Assembly (NCBI GenBank): GCA_034190875.2
Contig: CM067349.1
Location: forward strand, 35,605,780-35,669,779
DNA length: 64,000 bases
From: Urechis unicinctus
Taxonomy: Eukaryota; Annelida; Polychaeta; Xenopneusta; Urechidae
Direction: 5' to 3'
Shown here: piece after piece, positions 44,110 to 56,950 of the stretch
Position numbering within the stretch: the stretch's first letter is position 1
Layout of the letters: each line of letters starts with the position of its first letter
The notes under the pieces: generated by a model
Seen by the model: only the letters and a program-made list of their open reading frames with translations
What the model was told of the DNA's origin: nothing
Database searches by the model: none
Translations under genes and position numbers: made by a program

Positions 44110-44411
44110 GAGAGGTATATAGATATATAGATATATATATATATATATAGAGAGAGATAGATATAGAGATCTCTATAGATATATAGAGAGAGATAGAGAG
44201 ATAGAGATAGAGATAGAGAGAGACATAGAGAGAGAGAGAGAGAGATATCTCTCTATATATCTCTCTCTATCTCAGAGAGAGAGAGAGAGAGGAGAGAGAT
44301 ATTTAGAGAGATCTGTAGAGGAGAAGGAGACAGAGAGAGAGATAGAGAGGTAGAGGAGATAGAGAGAGACAGATAGAGATATATAGAGGGACAGAGATCT
44401 CATATGTAGAT

Positions 44412-44444
<33 letters not shown>

Positions 44445-44540
44445 TATTTATATACATTTATATATATATCAGATATATATATCTAAAATATAGGTATCTC
44501 TATATCTATCTATGTGTATATCTCTCTATCTATATATATG

Positions 44541-44577
<37 letters not shown>

Positions 44578-45005
44578 CCCTCTATATATATATACATATA
44601 TATTTATATGTATATATATATATATATATATAACGACGTTTACAACCTTTCGTAGACGAGCTAGGTATATATATATATAGAGATATATATATAGAGATAT
44701 ATATATATATATATAGAAATTACATATATATAGAAAGAGAGGGAGGGAGAGATATAAAGATAGAGATATATTTAGGGACATATATACATATGATATATAT
44801 AGGGCAATATACATATAGATATATATATATATAGGGATATATATATATTATACATATATATATATATATATCTATATATATATATATATATATATATCTA
44901 TAGGTATATATATCTCTATCTCTATATATATATATATCTCTATCTATATATATCTATATATATATGTATGTATATCTGTATATATATATATCATATATAT
45001 ATATA

Positions 45006-45049
<44 letters not shown>

Positions 45050-45065
45050 ATATGTATATATATAT
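44110..45065. repeat. Composite TA / GA / GATA microsatellite block
   Basis: About 950 bp of alternating TA, GA, TAGA and TCTA runs with local inverted symmetry (GA-rich then TC-rich near 44,150-44,290). It interrupts copy II of the long repeat. No gene. Confidence 0.93.
44633..44657 (+). repeat. 25-bp direct repeat, first copy
   Basis: An interspersed non-microsatellite sequence, from ACGACGTTTACAACC to TTTCGTAGAC, identical to 45,066-45,090. Confidence 0.93.
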
Positions 45066-45090
45066 ACGACGTTTACAACCTTTCGTAGAC
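45066..45090 (+). repeat. 25-bp direct repeat, second copy
   Basis: Identical to 44,633-44,657. Together they bracket about 410 bp of TA-rich sequence. A related GTCTACGAAAAGTTGG in the opposite orientation lies at about 45,798-45,813. Confidence 0.93.
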
Positions 45091-45852
45091 TCCAACTTTT
45101 GTTTATGTACATTTTTGCTATCATTATTAATTAATTATTAATTCGGCAAATGATAAAATGAAACAGTTTAAGGGAAATAAAAATCTTTTTGTCACTTTTT
45201 ATTCAAGGTATATACGTTTGATGCTCTAAAGATCGTCCACGACTGGTCAACATACTAATTTATACGTTTAAATCAAACCTTTCGTGCCCATATATATATG
45301 CGTATATTTGCGGAATACCGAAATTTTGAAATCATTTTCCGTCATCATGGATTAGAATCGTAATATGTGTTGTAGATGTGAATAAAGTAAGCCATTGGTA
45401 GCGTTTTGCGAACCTCTTCAAAGTTGTAGATAGACGAATAATGAGAACAAATACAGTTTTTCGGAACTACAATTTTAAAATCAATCAAATCTTTTAATAC
45501 TTCTACCAAACATATTCTACGCTCATGTTAAAACATTATTTTACCATTTGGGCCAAAGTATATATGGTTGAAGGGAAGAGGTTATCGGGTTACGTCAACG
45601 AATGGTTAGTGATTAAGATTTGATTTTGCCATAAAATTCAAATTCAAATAAATCATTCCTAAAAGATTATCTTTGTACGTTAATGAGACCAGACTTTCAA
45701 ATTAAAACGTTCAAACCAAAATATTTTTCAATATTTGGAAAAAAAAAGTGCCTTGACTTAATGTGGACTTAGTAGTATATCCTTTCGTGGATCCAAGTCT
45801 ACGAAAAGTTGGCGGTTTGTCTACTGAAGGTCGCGTTCCTGCTAATATATAT
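45091..45852. other. AT-rich stretch without homology to the repeat copies
   Basis: No gene. It is bounded by the direct repeat on the left and by the sharp resumption of repeat homology at 45,853 on the right. The outward-facing TTTCGTAGACTCCAACTTTTG (45,081) and the inverted GTCTACGAAAAGTTGG (about 45,798) suggest imperfect terminal inverted repeats of an inserted element. Confidence 0.4.
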
Positions 45853-45990
45853 CACAGGCGTTATTGCTGGAAAAGGAAATCAATGTTCATCGCTATCGCC
45901 AGTTTTAATGTTGATCTATTCATTGATGCCGCAGTCTACTGGCATGTAAAGGTTTTGTACAGCGTGACACTTTCTGTCCGTTTCAAATAC

Positions 45991-47000
45991 CCCGGGTTAT
46001 GCGTAGGTCACACGAGACCTACAGGAGGGTCGCACTGGGATGTGGCCCATATGAAGCCCGTAAGAAATCACCCCCACTACGATGTTGTGGTCCCATGCTT
46101 TACGGGCGGTCTGCAGGCGTTCTGTGGTCTGTTCATACACTTTTTAAAATTTCTTAGATATATTAAGATGTTAAAGTTATGAGAGATGACGTGGCCACGG
46201 TTCAGTTAAATAACATGGTATTATCGAAAAGCTTCAATATATATATTGTGTAATCATGCTTGTTTTTATTAATTAAAGCATCCTCAGACGGTTTTTTGTG
46301 TATAAATTTTATTTCATGGACTAAAGACAACCCAAATATCCAAATTAGATCGCGGTTTATTACATACATCCACAATATAAGTTATTGTGTAAATAGACAC
46401 AGTGAACATGTGGTACACTACTATGTACATACAAATAAAGTCCTTTAGAGCCCAGCGCTTAATATTAATGCTATTTGACCCTGAGCAAAGTCCGATATAC
46501 AAGTCAAGGTCCAGACCTCTTACTAAACAGTCCTATAAATTTCCATATGATCACACGAATATGGTATTTTGTACAGGGTCTGTACCCCGGGGTTCAAAAC
46601 GTTGGCGATTATATAAACGCCGCAAGGACGCAACAAAATGGCCGCATTGAGACGTATAGGACCGTGCAGGACCTGCAAAGGCCCCCGTGGGAGTACGTTA
46701 GGTTTCAAGGGGGCCCGACCGACATACGGGCCCGTATAGCTAACGTAAGAAAACCGCGCAGGCCTTGCACCGGCCCCGCATGGGCCATGCAAGGGCCCCG
46801 GGTGACTGCCTACGGGTCTTCTATGGGCTTAAACCCATAAGGAGCCCGTGACCGAATGTAGGGTTCAACTTTTGGTCACGGGCTCCTCGGGGCCTGCATG
46901 GTGCCAAAAGTCTTCAAGGAATCGTACGTGCACCGCACTGGGCGGCCTGTCAGACAAGGTAACCGCCCCACCACGTACAACATCCCCACGTCCTATATGC
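45991..47000. other. GC-rich, palindrome-rich island of unknown nature
   Basis: Repeat homology breaks at about 45,990. The block holds several perfect inverted repeats: GTAGGTC/GACCTAC (46,003-46,022); GCCCGTAA/TTACGGGC (46,056 and 46,100); the palindrome ATACGGGCCCGTAT (46,724-46,737); and AGGAGCCCGTGACC with its exact complement (46,840-46,853 and 46,874-46,887). About 46,570-46,980 is clearly richer in G and C than its surroundings. A 121-codon frame at 46,475-46,840 is rich in Arg, Gly and Pro but unrecognised. It may be a non-autonomous mobile element; no clear outer termini were found. Confidence 0.55.
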
Positions 47001-49791
47001 TAATAGCACACCATTTTCATTAAGTGGTGTAAATACGGCACTTCATTAAACAATCTATAGAATATGCATCAGTATTTTGAGAAACGACAAGGAGATATAT
47101 TTGTTCTTAGAACAGCATTTATCGGAGCGTTTTTGGGCTCCGATAAATTCTGTGGGTTATGACGATTATAAATCGATAAGGGATGATGCAAATCAGCTGA
47201 TAAAGCAGTAGGTTACACTTCCGGAATTTAGATTAATAATTAGGTGAGGCTAAAACACACCTTTAACGCATGAACGTTTTTATATTGTCTATTACAAAAG
47301 TGCTTGTGAGAAAGCATGCCAATTGGGCAGTGCACTATAGTTAAGATACTTAGACCAGCCTAAGCCAGTACAGAAGGGCATTAGTTATCATCTTGCCCGA
47401 TCAGGTCTGCTTAATCAGATTTAAATCAATATAAATATATCAGCTTTAAATACAACAGAAATAAACAGGTAGAGATTTTCTTACATTCATGACTTTTCGG
47501 CGTCCATTCTAGATATGTTGATGACAGCTAATCGGTTAGTTGTTGCTGATGCATGTGCGTAATTATTCTAGCACTATTACGCCACCAACAGCGATTTTGT
47601 TCTTTGCAGATTGGAGAAACCGTGACTTCAATGCGCAATGCAATAATACATCACAGAACACTGCCCACTTCCGACTAGCCTTTGTGGTTGTTTAATCATC
47701 CAGGGTTGCTTTAGATTGCATTTGACCCCACAAAATTCTCACGGATGGAACAGGTATTCATTTTTTCGACAGATTTTTCGAATGCGTAACCTAACCCAGC
47801 ATTAAGCTGCCAAAACCTTGAATTCCATTTCTTATCCTTTGATATTCTTGGCATAGAGTGTATGGTGTGAAACAGGATAACATAAGTACACATGCACTCT
47901 GAAATTCATGACCAATTATACAGAATAGTCGCTCTTGCTAATGTCTAAAACTAAAGTTAAACAGATATTCCATTATCACGCCAGCAAGGAGATACATTGA
48001 TTGCTATAACTGGGTTCAACGGTAATCGTTCCTTTCTGGGTGGGTTTTTCATATATTAAATTTCTTGAATACCTGGGTGCTGGTAATCTACGCAATCCAA
48101 CATTTTACACAAGAACATCTTATCAGCAACATGCTGCCATTACTCGACATAACTCATATCCTCTGCTTGATGTTTACTCAGTGCCCTCAAATCCTATAAA
48201 TATTATAACATTTGTTATCTATCATCATTTTGAAATTGTGTTACTTCAATATCATATAATATACTCTCTTCTCTGTCATGTTTGCATTGGTATGTAAGTG
48301 TCGTACACATATGCATATATAGCGTGTGCAATATATATGATAAATATGTGTAACGCATGAAGTATGAAGCGCTTCTTTTCTCGAAAACCGTGTTTGCTAA
48401 GTACTCTTTTTGATATCTGGTGTATTCGGCGGAACACAGGACTGACCTCCATATTATCTGATAACGATTTTGAATGGCAATATTATTCCCCATGTGAACA
48501 ATAAGTAACGGTTGTAAGCAAATAATTGTTGCAACTGTCGTTAGAGCCTCATGGCAACCGACACAGTAAACGTAACATATTTCACATGCATCGAGTCATA
48601 ATAGGTACCCGCCTAAACGTCTCCAATACCAATCGTTAATTGGCTTCATTAACCTCGTTTTTCCCACCCATTCATCTTCAATCACTGTCATACCATTTTC
48701 GGACATTATACTTGTACATATCCCAAATATTCGGCAGGATATTATCTGCCCATTATGATTGTTTGTGTGTCATCAAAGGTCCTTCAGCCGGCTCATTATT
48801 GCAGCTTTCAAAATGCCTGTTGTTGCTTGATTGATATCATGAATATGGGGGGAATGTGTCAATGCTGCAGTCTTCAGGTGATTGATCGATTGTGTCTACA
48901 TAAATTCTCAGGTGGAACACAATTTAATATATTGATCTTTATACGTGTATGCAGCGAATCTGACCATTACATACATTACTCTGGTGACAATGTGCTTGAT
49001 AAAGTACATCATCGACCCACATGGTCCACAAATCCAGTCGAGGAAAAGCGACACATATCCCACGCTATGACCCCTATTCCAGAAAGCTTTCCCAACGAAA
49101 GCATGGTGTCTAACTCTAATCATAGTCTACAGTAGGTTGATCATCGACTAATGTACAATCGCTGTGCCAAAACGGAATTGTTTTACGTAACAACAGTAAC
49201 GTGTGAACATGATTCCTGTTTATCATATTTGGAATACACAAGAGAACAGGCAGAAATGTTCTGAACAAGGAATACACTTACTGCCTTAGACTTGCATGCT
49301 ATACACTAATGCAGGTTGACAATACGCACTTTGTTACAACATAAGTTTTAAAGATCAAGATGAGGACCAGTTTGAATCCCCGTAACATGGATGCTCGATG
49401 AAAGCGAGACGTAATCGGTCGAGGTGAACACGAGTGGACCGAGTTGTATCGTATTATCATTGGCAATGATTGGATTGTTGTGTCACGGGTTCTTTTACAT
49501 GTCTACAACTGCTCGATGCTAGCAGCGTTGTGTTTGCTCAGTACATATGTAAGATTGCGCCAGCTGCTGGTATTGGTCCTTTACTCAGCAGCGGCAGGGG
49601 TTAACGGAGAAGCTAGATGAGCCATGAAACATTATACTCCAGGTGTTGGTCATTCGTACGTTACAACTAGAATGCATAAATATACAATCGACGTGAGGTG
49701 CGATAATTTGATTCGTTGTTTGCCTTGCGGTGCTGAGTCAGGAAGGGAGCTCTTGAGCGCATAAGGTATTAACTAACTGCAGGGAGTATTG

Positions 49792-49901
<110 letters not shown>

Positions 49902-52900
49902 TGGCAATCATATTTGACTGCGTTCCTGCATTGATGCTGCATATTATCAATCATATTATAAACGCTCGACGCTTACGTGAATAGGCAATGACCGTTGTGA
50001 TGTTTTCTATTTCACGTGTGACGTTGATGAGACTGATGAAGTCAAGCCAAGTACGTATGCAATAGAGTATGACTACATACGGCAAGACGAATTCATTGTA
50101 TCATTTACAGCTACATTAAGTGGACGATACGTTCTGCTTTGTCGAATACAGATGCGAAAGTCAATTTACCACTGTACAATGGGCTTGCTCATGCACATTG
50201 ACGCGCTTAGGTATTTAACCGTTTTCACCAATTTGGTAAAAGCATTTAACGTACGACCATATAATGAAGATGGAGGTTAACGTTAATGTCTGCCATGTAA
50301 GACCTATCTAAGTACATTGATGTAGTATTTCATATATCTTGGTCACGCTTGTGAGCAAGACTAGTAGATTATCAATGTTTTTTTTGCTATGGTACAACTT
50401 TGATCGGATTATCTATGTATAAACGCATGCACCTCAGTGCTCATATTACGGTGGTTAACAAAACGATCTCTGGATCACGTCATGACTAGCTATATACCGT
50501 CAATAACACAATCATCAGAGTTGCCGGGTATGATACAATACGGTTATCGTGCGTATTACCATTGCTGTGTTATTGCTTAACCTGATGGGAATTTTATTTG
50601 GCTTTTGTGCAAGTAATGCGGCACGGTACATAGTTAACTTGGCGAATGTTATCTTGTTCAGCAGCATTAGTCTGAATAATGTGGTGTCAGTTTAAATGTT
50701 TGCAAAAGTTTTGTAAAAACATCGATTTCCTAAGTATATTGCTATTATACGTTTGAAATTTGAAACAAATTGCTATGATATCTCCAGCGACAACCTCTAT
50801 CTACAAGCATGTAATAAGGCAATTTTATTGTAACACTATCAACACTGATTGACATAGAACTAAAAACGATTCATGTATGAGAAATTGATAGGGCTTAAGA
50901 ACTATGACTAAATGTGATAAGGCCGTATATATAATCAGCATATGTGCTGATACCTACACTACCGGTTTACGTAACTTCGTCCAGGATAATATGATATTCG
51001 GAACAACTCTAAACGTGTTTATATGTGTATTGAAATCGATGTTGTACGTACCATTATTCAGCACATTCCTGTGGACAAATGATGCCTGTCACAACACTAA
51101 CCGTGCAAACGACGTTACCCTGATTGGAAAGCAGATCTGACATGGGATGGACTACCACTGGTTCGAGAACAGGGGTTTTGGCACTGTTTCAAATATATGT
51201 GCGTTGGCTTCACGAACCTCCATGTGACCCGATATGCCCAAGTGTCATTATGACTAAATCTAGTTGATTACTATATTGTATTTGTAATCAAAATGGCCGC
51301 ATATTCGTTTGTTTAATCCTTAGGATTTAAGCCGCCTTCAGACGATGGTCGTTGGTTCGAGAGCTCCATATGCGTTGTCTTGATCTAGATGATCTATTCA
51401 GCTTCGTACACTCTGTCATAACAGCCGTGAATACCGACTTTAGCGTGCGGGATCCAGTGATCAATACCCATTCCAGTTGGAGGCCACGTCCATGTTGCCA
51501 TTCCTCCCGCTTCTATCCATCACCTCTGAATCACGAACATCATTAGGAAGTGTAATATTGTAAACCCTATATCATAAAAACGCTATGAAATGGGTGGAAT
51601 CAGTTAATGAAGTGACCTTATTTGATTCAGTCGTAAACTTACACGCAAAACATTAGACTGTAGAATCAAGACGGCCAATGATACATGACTTCTGCTGCGA
51701 TGAATAAGCTGTTATTTCTTCAGTCATCTTCTCAAAAGATCAACCAGTTAAAAAATTCTTCTTTGATATTGATGTCGATGTTTGTAATAAGGTAATTAGG
51801 AGAGATTGGTCTTGACTGAGACCACCCGCTAATACATTGCTTTCATGACGTCGACCGTTGACTGTCCCGCGAACAACGGCATTTAGCAACAACTATACAT
51901 AATTTGTTCATTATCCAACCGAACTGACTATCAATGAAATCCTGCCCCTCTGAAATATCACTACCAATTACAATTCCAGATTAGAATTTATGAATGTTTA
52001 ATCCCCACCTCTGTAGATAATTACCGTGTTTGCCTATGAGCAAGTTCAGAGTAGCCCTACGCTGACTCTGTCGTGACTATATCAAGTCAATTGATATTTG
52101 TATATCTCCAGGGTCAAGACATGCTAGGCCGCTGCGCTTCGTGCGTTATATTTCATAAACACTAGCGCTGTTTGTTCAGCTGCGGGGAGAGTTAGGGTAA
52201 GTTGTGGTCCGAGACCATGCATTCAGCTGACCGTACGGTCTTAATAAACCGTCGAGGTACCTCTCCTCTAAGGTGAGAATGTGGATATAGTAGAACAGTT
52301 AGGAGCATCAATATTCATCATTATCAACCCTTACATGCTGATAAGTACTTTCATGACGCAGGATCTCGGCACTGTAATTAATGCAGTAAGAATATCAATA
52401 TTGAAAAGGCACTTAACATACTCTACGCACCAAGTAAGTATCAACAAAGATATGCCAATCAGACAATACATGCCAATTGAGGCAAATCGGTCGTCAGCCA
52501 TCTGCAATGTCTATTTTACTGTAGCAAGAGCCTCGAAATATACGATAATAAAGTTCTGACAATGGATCATATATTTCAATGAAGATTTAGTTCGAGGTGC
52601 AACTGGCGGCTTGTTGTAAGCACAGCCGGATCCATGTCCAAACCAATATCTGGTTTACGGCAGGTTATTCATTTTTCAATAAAGGCGCAATGCTTATAAA
52701 TCTCACAAATGAGCCTGGTTTATTTTGTTCTATATCATACTATGTCTGAGTCAGATCTGTTACAGTATTGGCAAAACTAGCTAATCATTCAATGCGACGA
52801 AGAGCTCTACTGAGACGTACTGCCCAATAGCCCATATATTCAATTAGTGATAATAGTCGATAAAGTTATTGCAGTCGTGTTGCCAGCATATTGCAAACTA

Positions 52901-55900
52901 CATTTTGCTGAAAGCCGCTAATTTGGATATTATATATATTACAAGCTGCACAATACTGAACTATCAAACAATATTATCCGTGGGTGCTGGCGGGTGGAGT
53001 GAGGGAGCTAGTCTATCTCGCTACATTATTGCTAGCGCGCTCTATATTAGACTTTATCGGACAAATGCATGGTTCTCCAAAATGTCCCGCGTGAGGTCAA
53101 GGTCTTGTCCTGATCGCACGCATGAACATGATCTGCTGTTCACATGTCATGCCAAGCATGATGTGTATTTGCTAATGCGTGTGTCCGTACTGGTAGTACT
53201 GTCTCTAAGCAAAGGTGCTTTAATAAGGTTGTCAACTTGTCGTGTACTGGCTCGACAGACATGCAATTTGGAAATACTGATTGAAATACATTAGAAATGG
53301 CCATGCAGATTGGGCTAGACTTCAAACACCGAAGTGATTCCTACATCGACAATCGTCAAGCACTTAATATGTTACAGACATACGACGGAGACAAACATAA
53401 GCATTTTTAAGGGCGAACAATTTACAGCAGCAATTGCCACTTTTCCTTCCTTCTTATTCTCTTATATTATCGCCTCCAGTGAAATAACTATTATTATTTC
53501 GTGCTTTGTCGCGAATCGTTACGGAGGGTTCGGATATTTCGACGTGCAGCGATGTGTTCTGCGCTATTTTTAATCGTAGCACACGAGAATCAATAACCTG
53601 AAGTTTTCTGATGTTACTCAATAGCTTTGTCCTGCTTTGGCTAAATACAAATTCTTGTATGCAAAAAAAAAAAAATCGGTCGGACACGAGGCAACTGCCT
53701 ATACTTAACATTCATTGTGCTTCTCTCCCAAGGTGAAATAGGATCCATGAATGAAGGAATAACGAGTTCGACATTGGGATATGCTGATGGGTATTGATGG
53801 AAACAAGTACCTAATCTAACAGTGAGCCGTCTGAGTAATCGGGTACTTATCCGATAAATGGCTATCATATAATCAATGTGAAAATTTGGGATAAAAATTA
53901 ATGATATATAGTGAACCCATCATCGCAGGAACCATAAATATTGTCGATTATACACTTCTGTAAAAGATGGATAGCAGAGATGTTGCATATGTTTAATTCA
54001 ATTTGTGGTTATTTGATCCAAAGTCGCTGTCATTCGAATGTCGTGACAAGTCGCAACAAGCAGATTCCTGGGATTAACGGCACTATCACGACATAAAATT
54101 ACCAATCGGGCTGCCACCAGAAACCTGCCCTGATGTAAATCGCGTCTTATTCTTGCCTGACTCGAATGTATAATAATACAAATACCAAATTGTTCGTTAG
54201 CCAAAAGCTGAACAATAGCCTTTAACCACGATTCTGGGAATCTGATAGGATGCGCGTTGACTGTACATTAATGAACTGGATATGCACGAGCCACTACTAA
54301 GTCATGACGTATAGGTAAATCATATGTGGAAAAATAACCCTTTCATAGCCATGTAAATGACATTTCCATGAAACAATGCATCTACAGAGCTGTTCTGAAA
54401 TAACCAAAATTAGGTGCATATGACGCGACAAAACATCAGTTGAGATTCGTACTAGTAACCGCTAATGTGTCGACACTGCGAGAGTTGTGGCTACTATTGG
54501 CGTCCATATATTATTACATTCCCATCAGTGCCTTGTGGAATGAGCAGAGATAATTGTTTACTCCTTCTTATGAAATCTCACAGCTGCATAATAGCCCGTT
54601 CAATGACTTTATTTTAGCAACACCGCAGTGCATTTGTTGGCCTGAGTGAACAATATCGTCATACAGTCTCAATATGCATCAATCATGCCGTGAGGTTGAT
54701 TGGTACATACTACATCAAAACATCCGTATTACGTTCTAACAAATCATTTATACCTAGCCTGAAATAGATTCGCATTAGTCGATGTCTGCATTGACATTGT
54801 TCCATTTGCTATACATAGCTAGCGGTAGTTTTTCCGTTGCTGCCTCTAGCAGTCGGGAGTTATATATCATTCAGCACACCATGTAAATAATGCGTGGCGG
54901 GGGATACGTACTAAGCTATGCATTAACGCAAACCGTGGATAATGCATGCATTCATCTCGTTCCCATTAGCTGGAAAACCTCACATTCTTTGATTCTGCAT
55001 ACGAGCATCTGCGAGCTGGCTGCACGCGATCCCTGGGTATTACAAATTCAATGTTTTTCTCTTCTTAAGAATGATACATCTCTCCGCATGTCAGATGCAC
55101 ATCGTCATTACTGGAAATTTGACCTTAGCAAATGAAAAACTGCTTTTATCAAGCACAACTAGTTCAGCATCATTACCTGCTGACTCTCCAAATGGCATAT
55201 TGTCTGTTTTTGACATGATAATCGATATATAAAGGTTTTGAAGCTGGTCATATTATCAATAGATAGGAGAACGTTGAGCTTCAGTCGCGCTATGTTGCTG
55301 TCTTCTGTGTGAGCAGTCTGCGTCAGAATTGCTTTGTCGTGAGCGGTCCTTATTGTAACGACGCTGCAACAGGCCTATCGTTCAATACCATGCACATATT
55401 TCCAACTGGCATACAACCACTACCATCTTTCAACCCTAGCTCTCCGCCCCATCACACATCGCTTGAAGAAACCCTCCACCTACATACCACCCCTCCACCC
55501 CCGCTCCCGCCGCCCGCACCTCCTCCCACCTTCGCGACCTAGACGCTTCCTGATAACGTTGGCTGACCGAGGTTGGCGCTGCTGCGGCAGGTCATGCCGG
55601 CAGCAGTGGCAAAGCTAGGGCTGCGGCCGACCATAGCGCAGTGCTATCTCAAGCCGCGATGAGCAGCCCCGTCTCTCAGCAGTGGACCGCGCTGATGCTA
55701 CACACACCTGGAGGCTATCTCAAACTTCGCATCTGATTGTCTTCACTTGAATGCGCTAGTAGCCGCTGGACCTGGATCGACCCGTTCCCAACCGGAGGCA
55801 TTCTGGATACTACACGTTAATAGCGTGCTAAGAGTGCCGTGTCGGAATTCCTTTGGCATATAAGATCGTTTAATGACTTTAGAATGGTCTTTAAATTGGA

Positions 55901-56819
55901 CGCCGCTAATATGCCTGATTCTTCTCGTGAGAGTTGAGATTAGAAACATTTCGGAGTATAAGCAGAACGGTTGATATATGACAGCCGCGACAAACTACAT
56001 TTTATTTGGTTTTGAGAACTCTGCGAATATAGTACTCTGACGCAACAGCAGTGGCACGATAGGTAGGTAATGCCAGCTAAAAATGTTATCGCGTTAATTG
56101 GAATCCACAATTTATCATTATCGCGAGTGTCTTAAACATTTGCGGTGACTAATATTTTATTAACCTAGCTTGGAAAACGACTTTACGAGTAGTGATTCAG
56201 TCTATTATTTTCTCGAAGGGGGGATATATATAGCATTAAAACCGGGAACATAATGGAACCAAGAAGTCATCGCATCGGTCTGTATTACATTTGATTGTAT
56301 TTCAGAATTATTGTCGCCTTTGCGTTGTTTTCTGTTGAGGCCTATTCCGGCCAGTGTGCCACTGCGTAATTGCATTAGATTTCCTCAACCATATGATTCC
56401 ATGTCATACGAGCTGCCGGGCGCCACACGCGCGTGCTGTATTATACTTATTCAGGGTAGCAACCAATCTCGTAATTCTTGTAACTCTTTCTGTTGTTCAT
56501 TATTACTGGTTCACATTGTTACACCGACGTACAAAAAGCCGGCTATACTTGATTTTTCAATATTGCAATATTGCTCAACGCAATTAAGCATGTTTTGATA
56601 ATTCACCCGAGTATATTAGTCGTCCGGAATCACCTCAGCGAAGTGTCAATGTAATAAAACGTAAGTCTGTGTCTATCGATGCGCAACGAGGCGATACATA
56701 TAATTCCCGGTCGCCTTTAGGGAATTGAAACTTAGTGGCTTATATCTCGAAATTTAATTACTCAAGTGAGAAATGCTCGATACGTGACGACCACCGAGCG
56801 TGTGGTTCGTGTGATCTGG

Positions 56820-56950
56820 TGCCATCATTGATCACACCTCCCAGAATACCCATCATTCGACGTGACTTCCGGCAATATGGAAGAGAATCCAGGTTGTAAT
56901 TACTGGGGATGGCGCTCGCTGTGGTGTCACGTGACATCCGTAGCCGCGAC
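56820..56950. promoter_or_regulatory. Possible promoter-like cluster of motifs
   Basis: Within 130 bp there are an ETS-type ACTTCCGG, a YY1-like CAATATGG right beside it (both about 56,865-56,880), and an E-box CACGTG in TCACGTGAC (56,938-56,943). Such combinations are common at metazoan housekeeping promoters. No adjoining first exon is recognised, so this is suggestive only. Confidence 0.22.

Noticed and set aside
46475..46840. 121-codon Arg/Gly/Pro-rich frame in the GC-rich island
   Set aside because: No recognised domain, with overlapping open frames on the opposite strand typical of GC-rich palindromic DNA. Kept only as part of the island.
48755..49135. 126-codon Cys-rich frame overlapping the best-conserved repeat interval
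   Set aside because: The counterpart at 32,850-33,100 has an in-frame stop and replaces several Cys and other residues. Nucleotide conservation does not follow codon positions, so coding is not supported.
55309..55542. Proline-rich frame (PPPPLPPPAPPP) at the end of copy III
   Set aside because: It spans the junction between repeat DNA and a C-rich tract. The proline run is simple-sequence translation.
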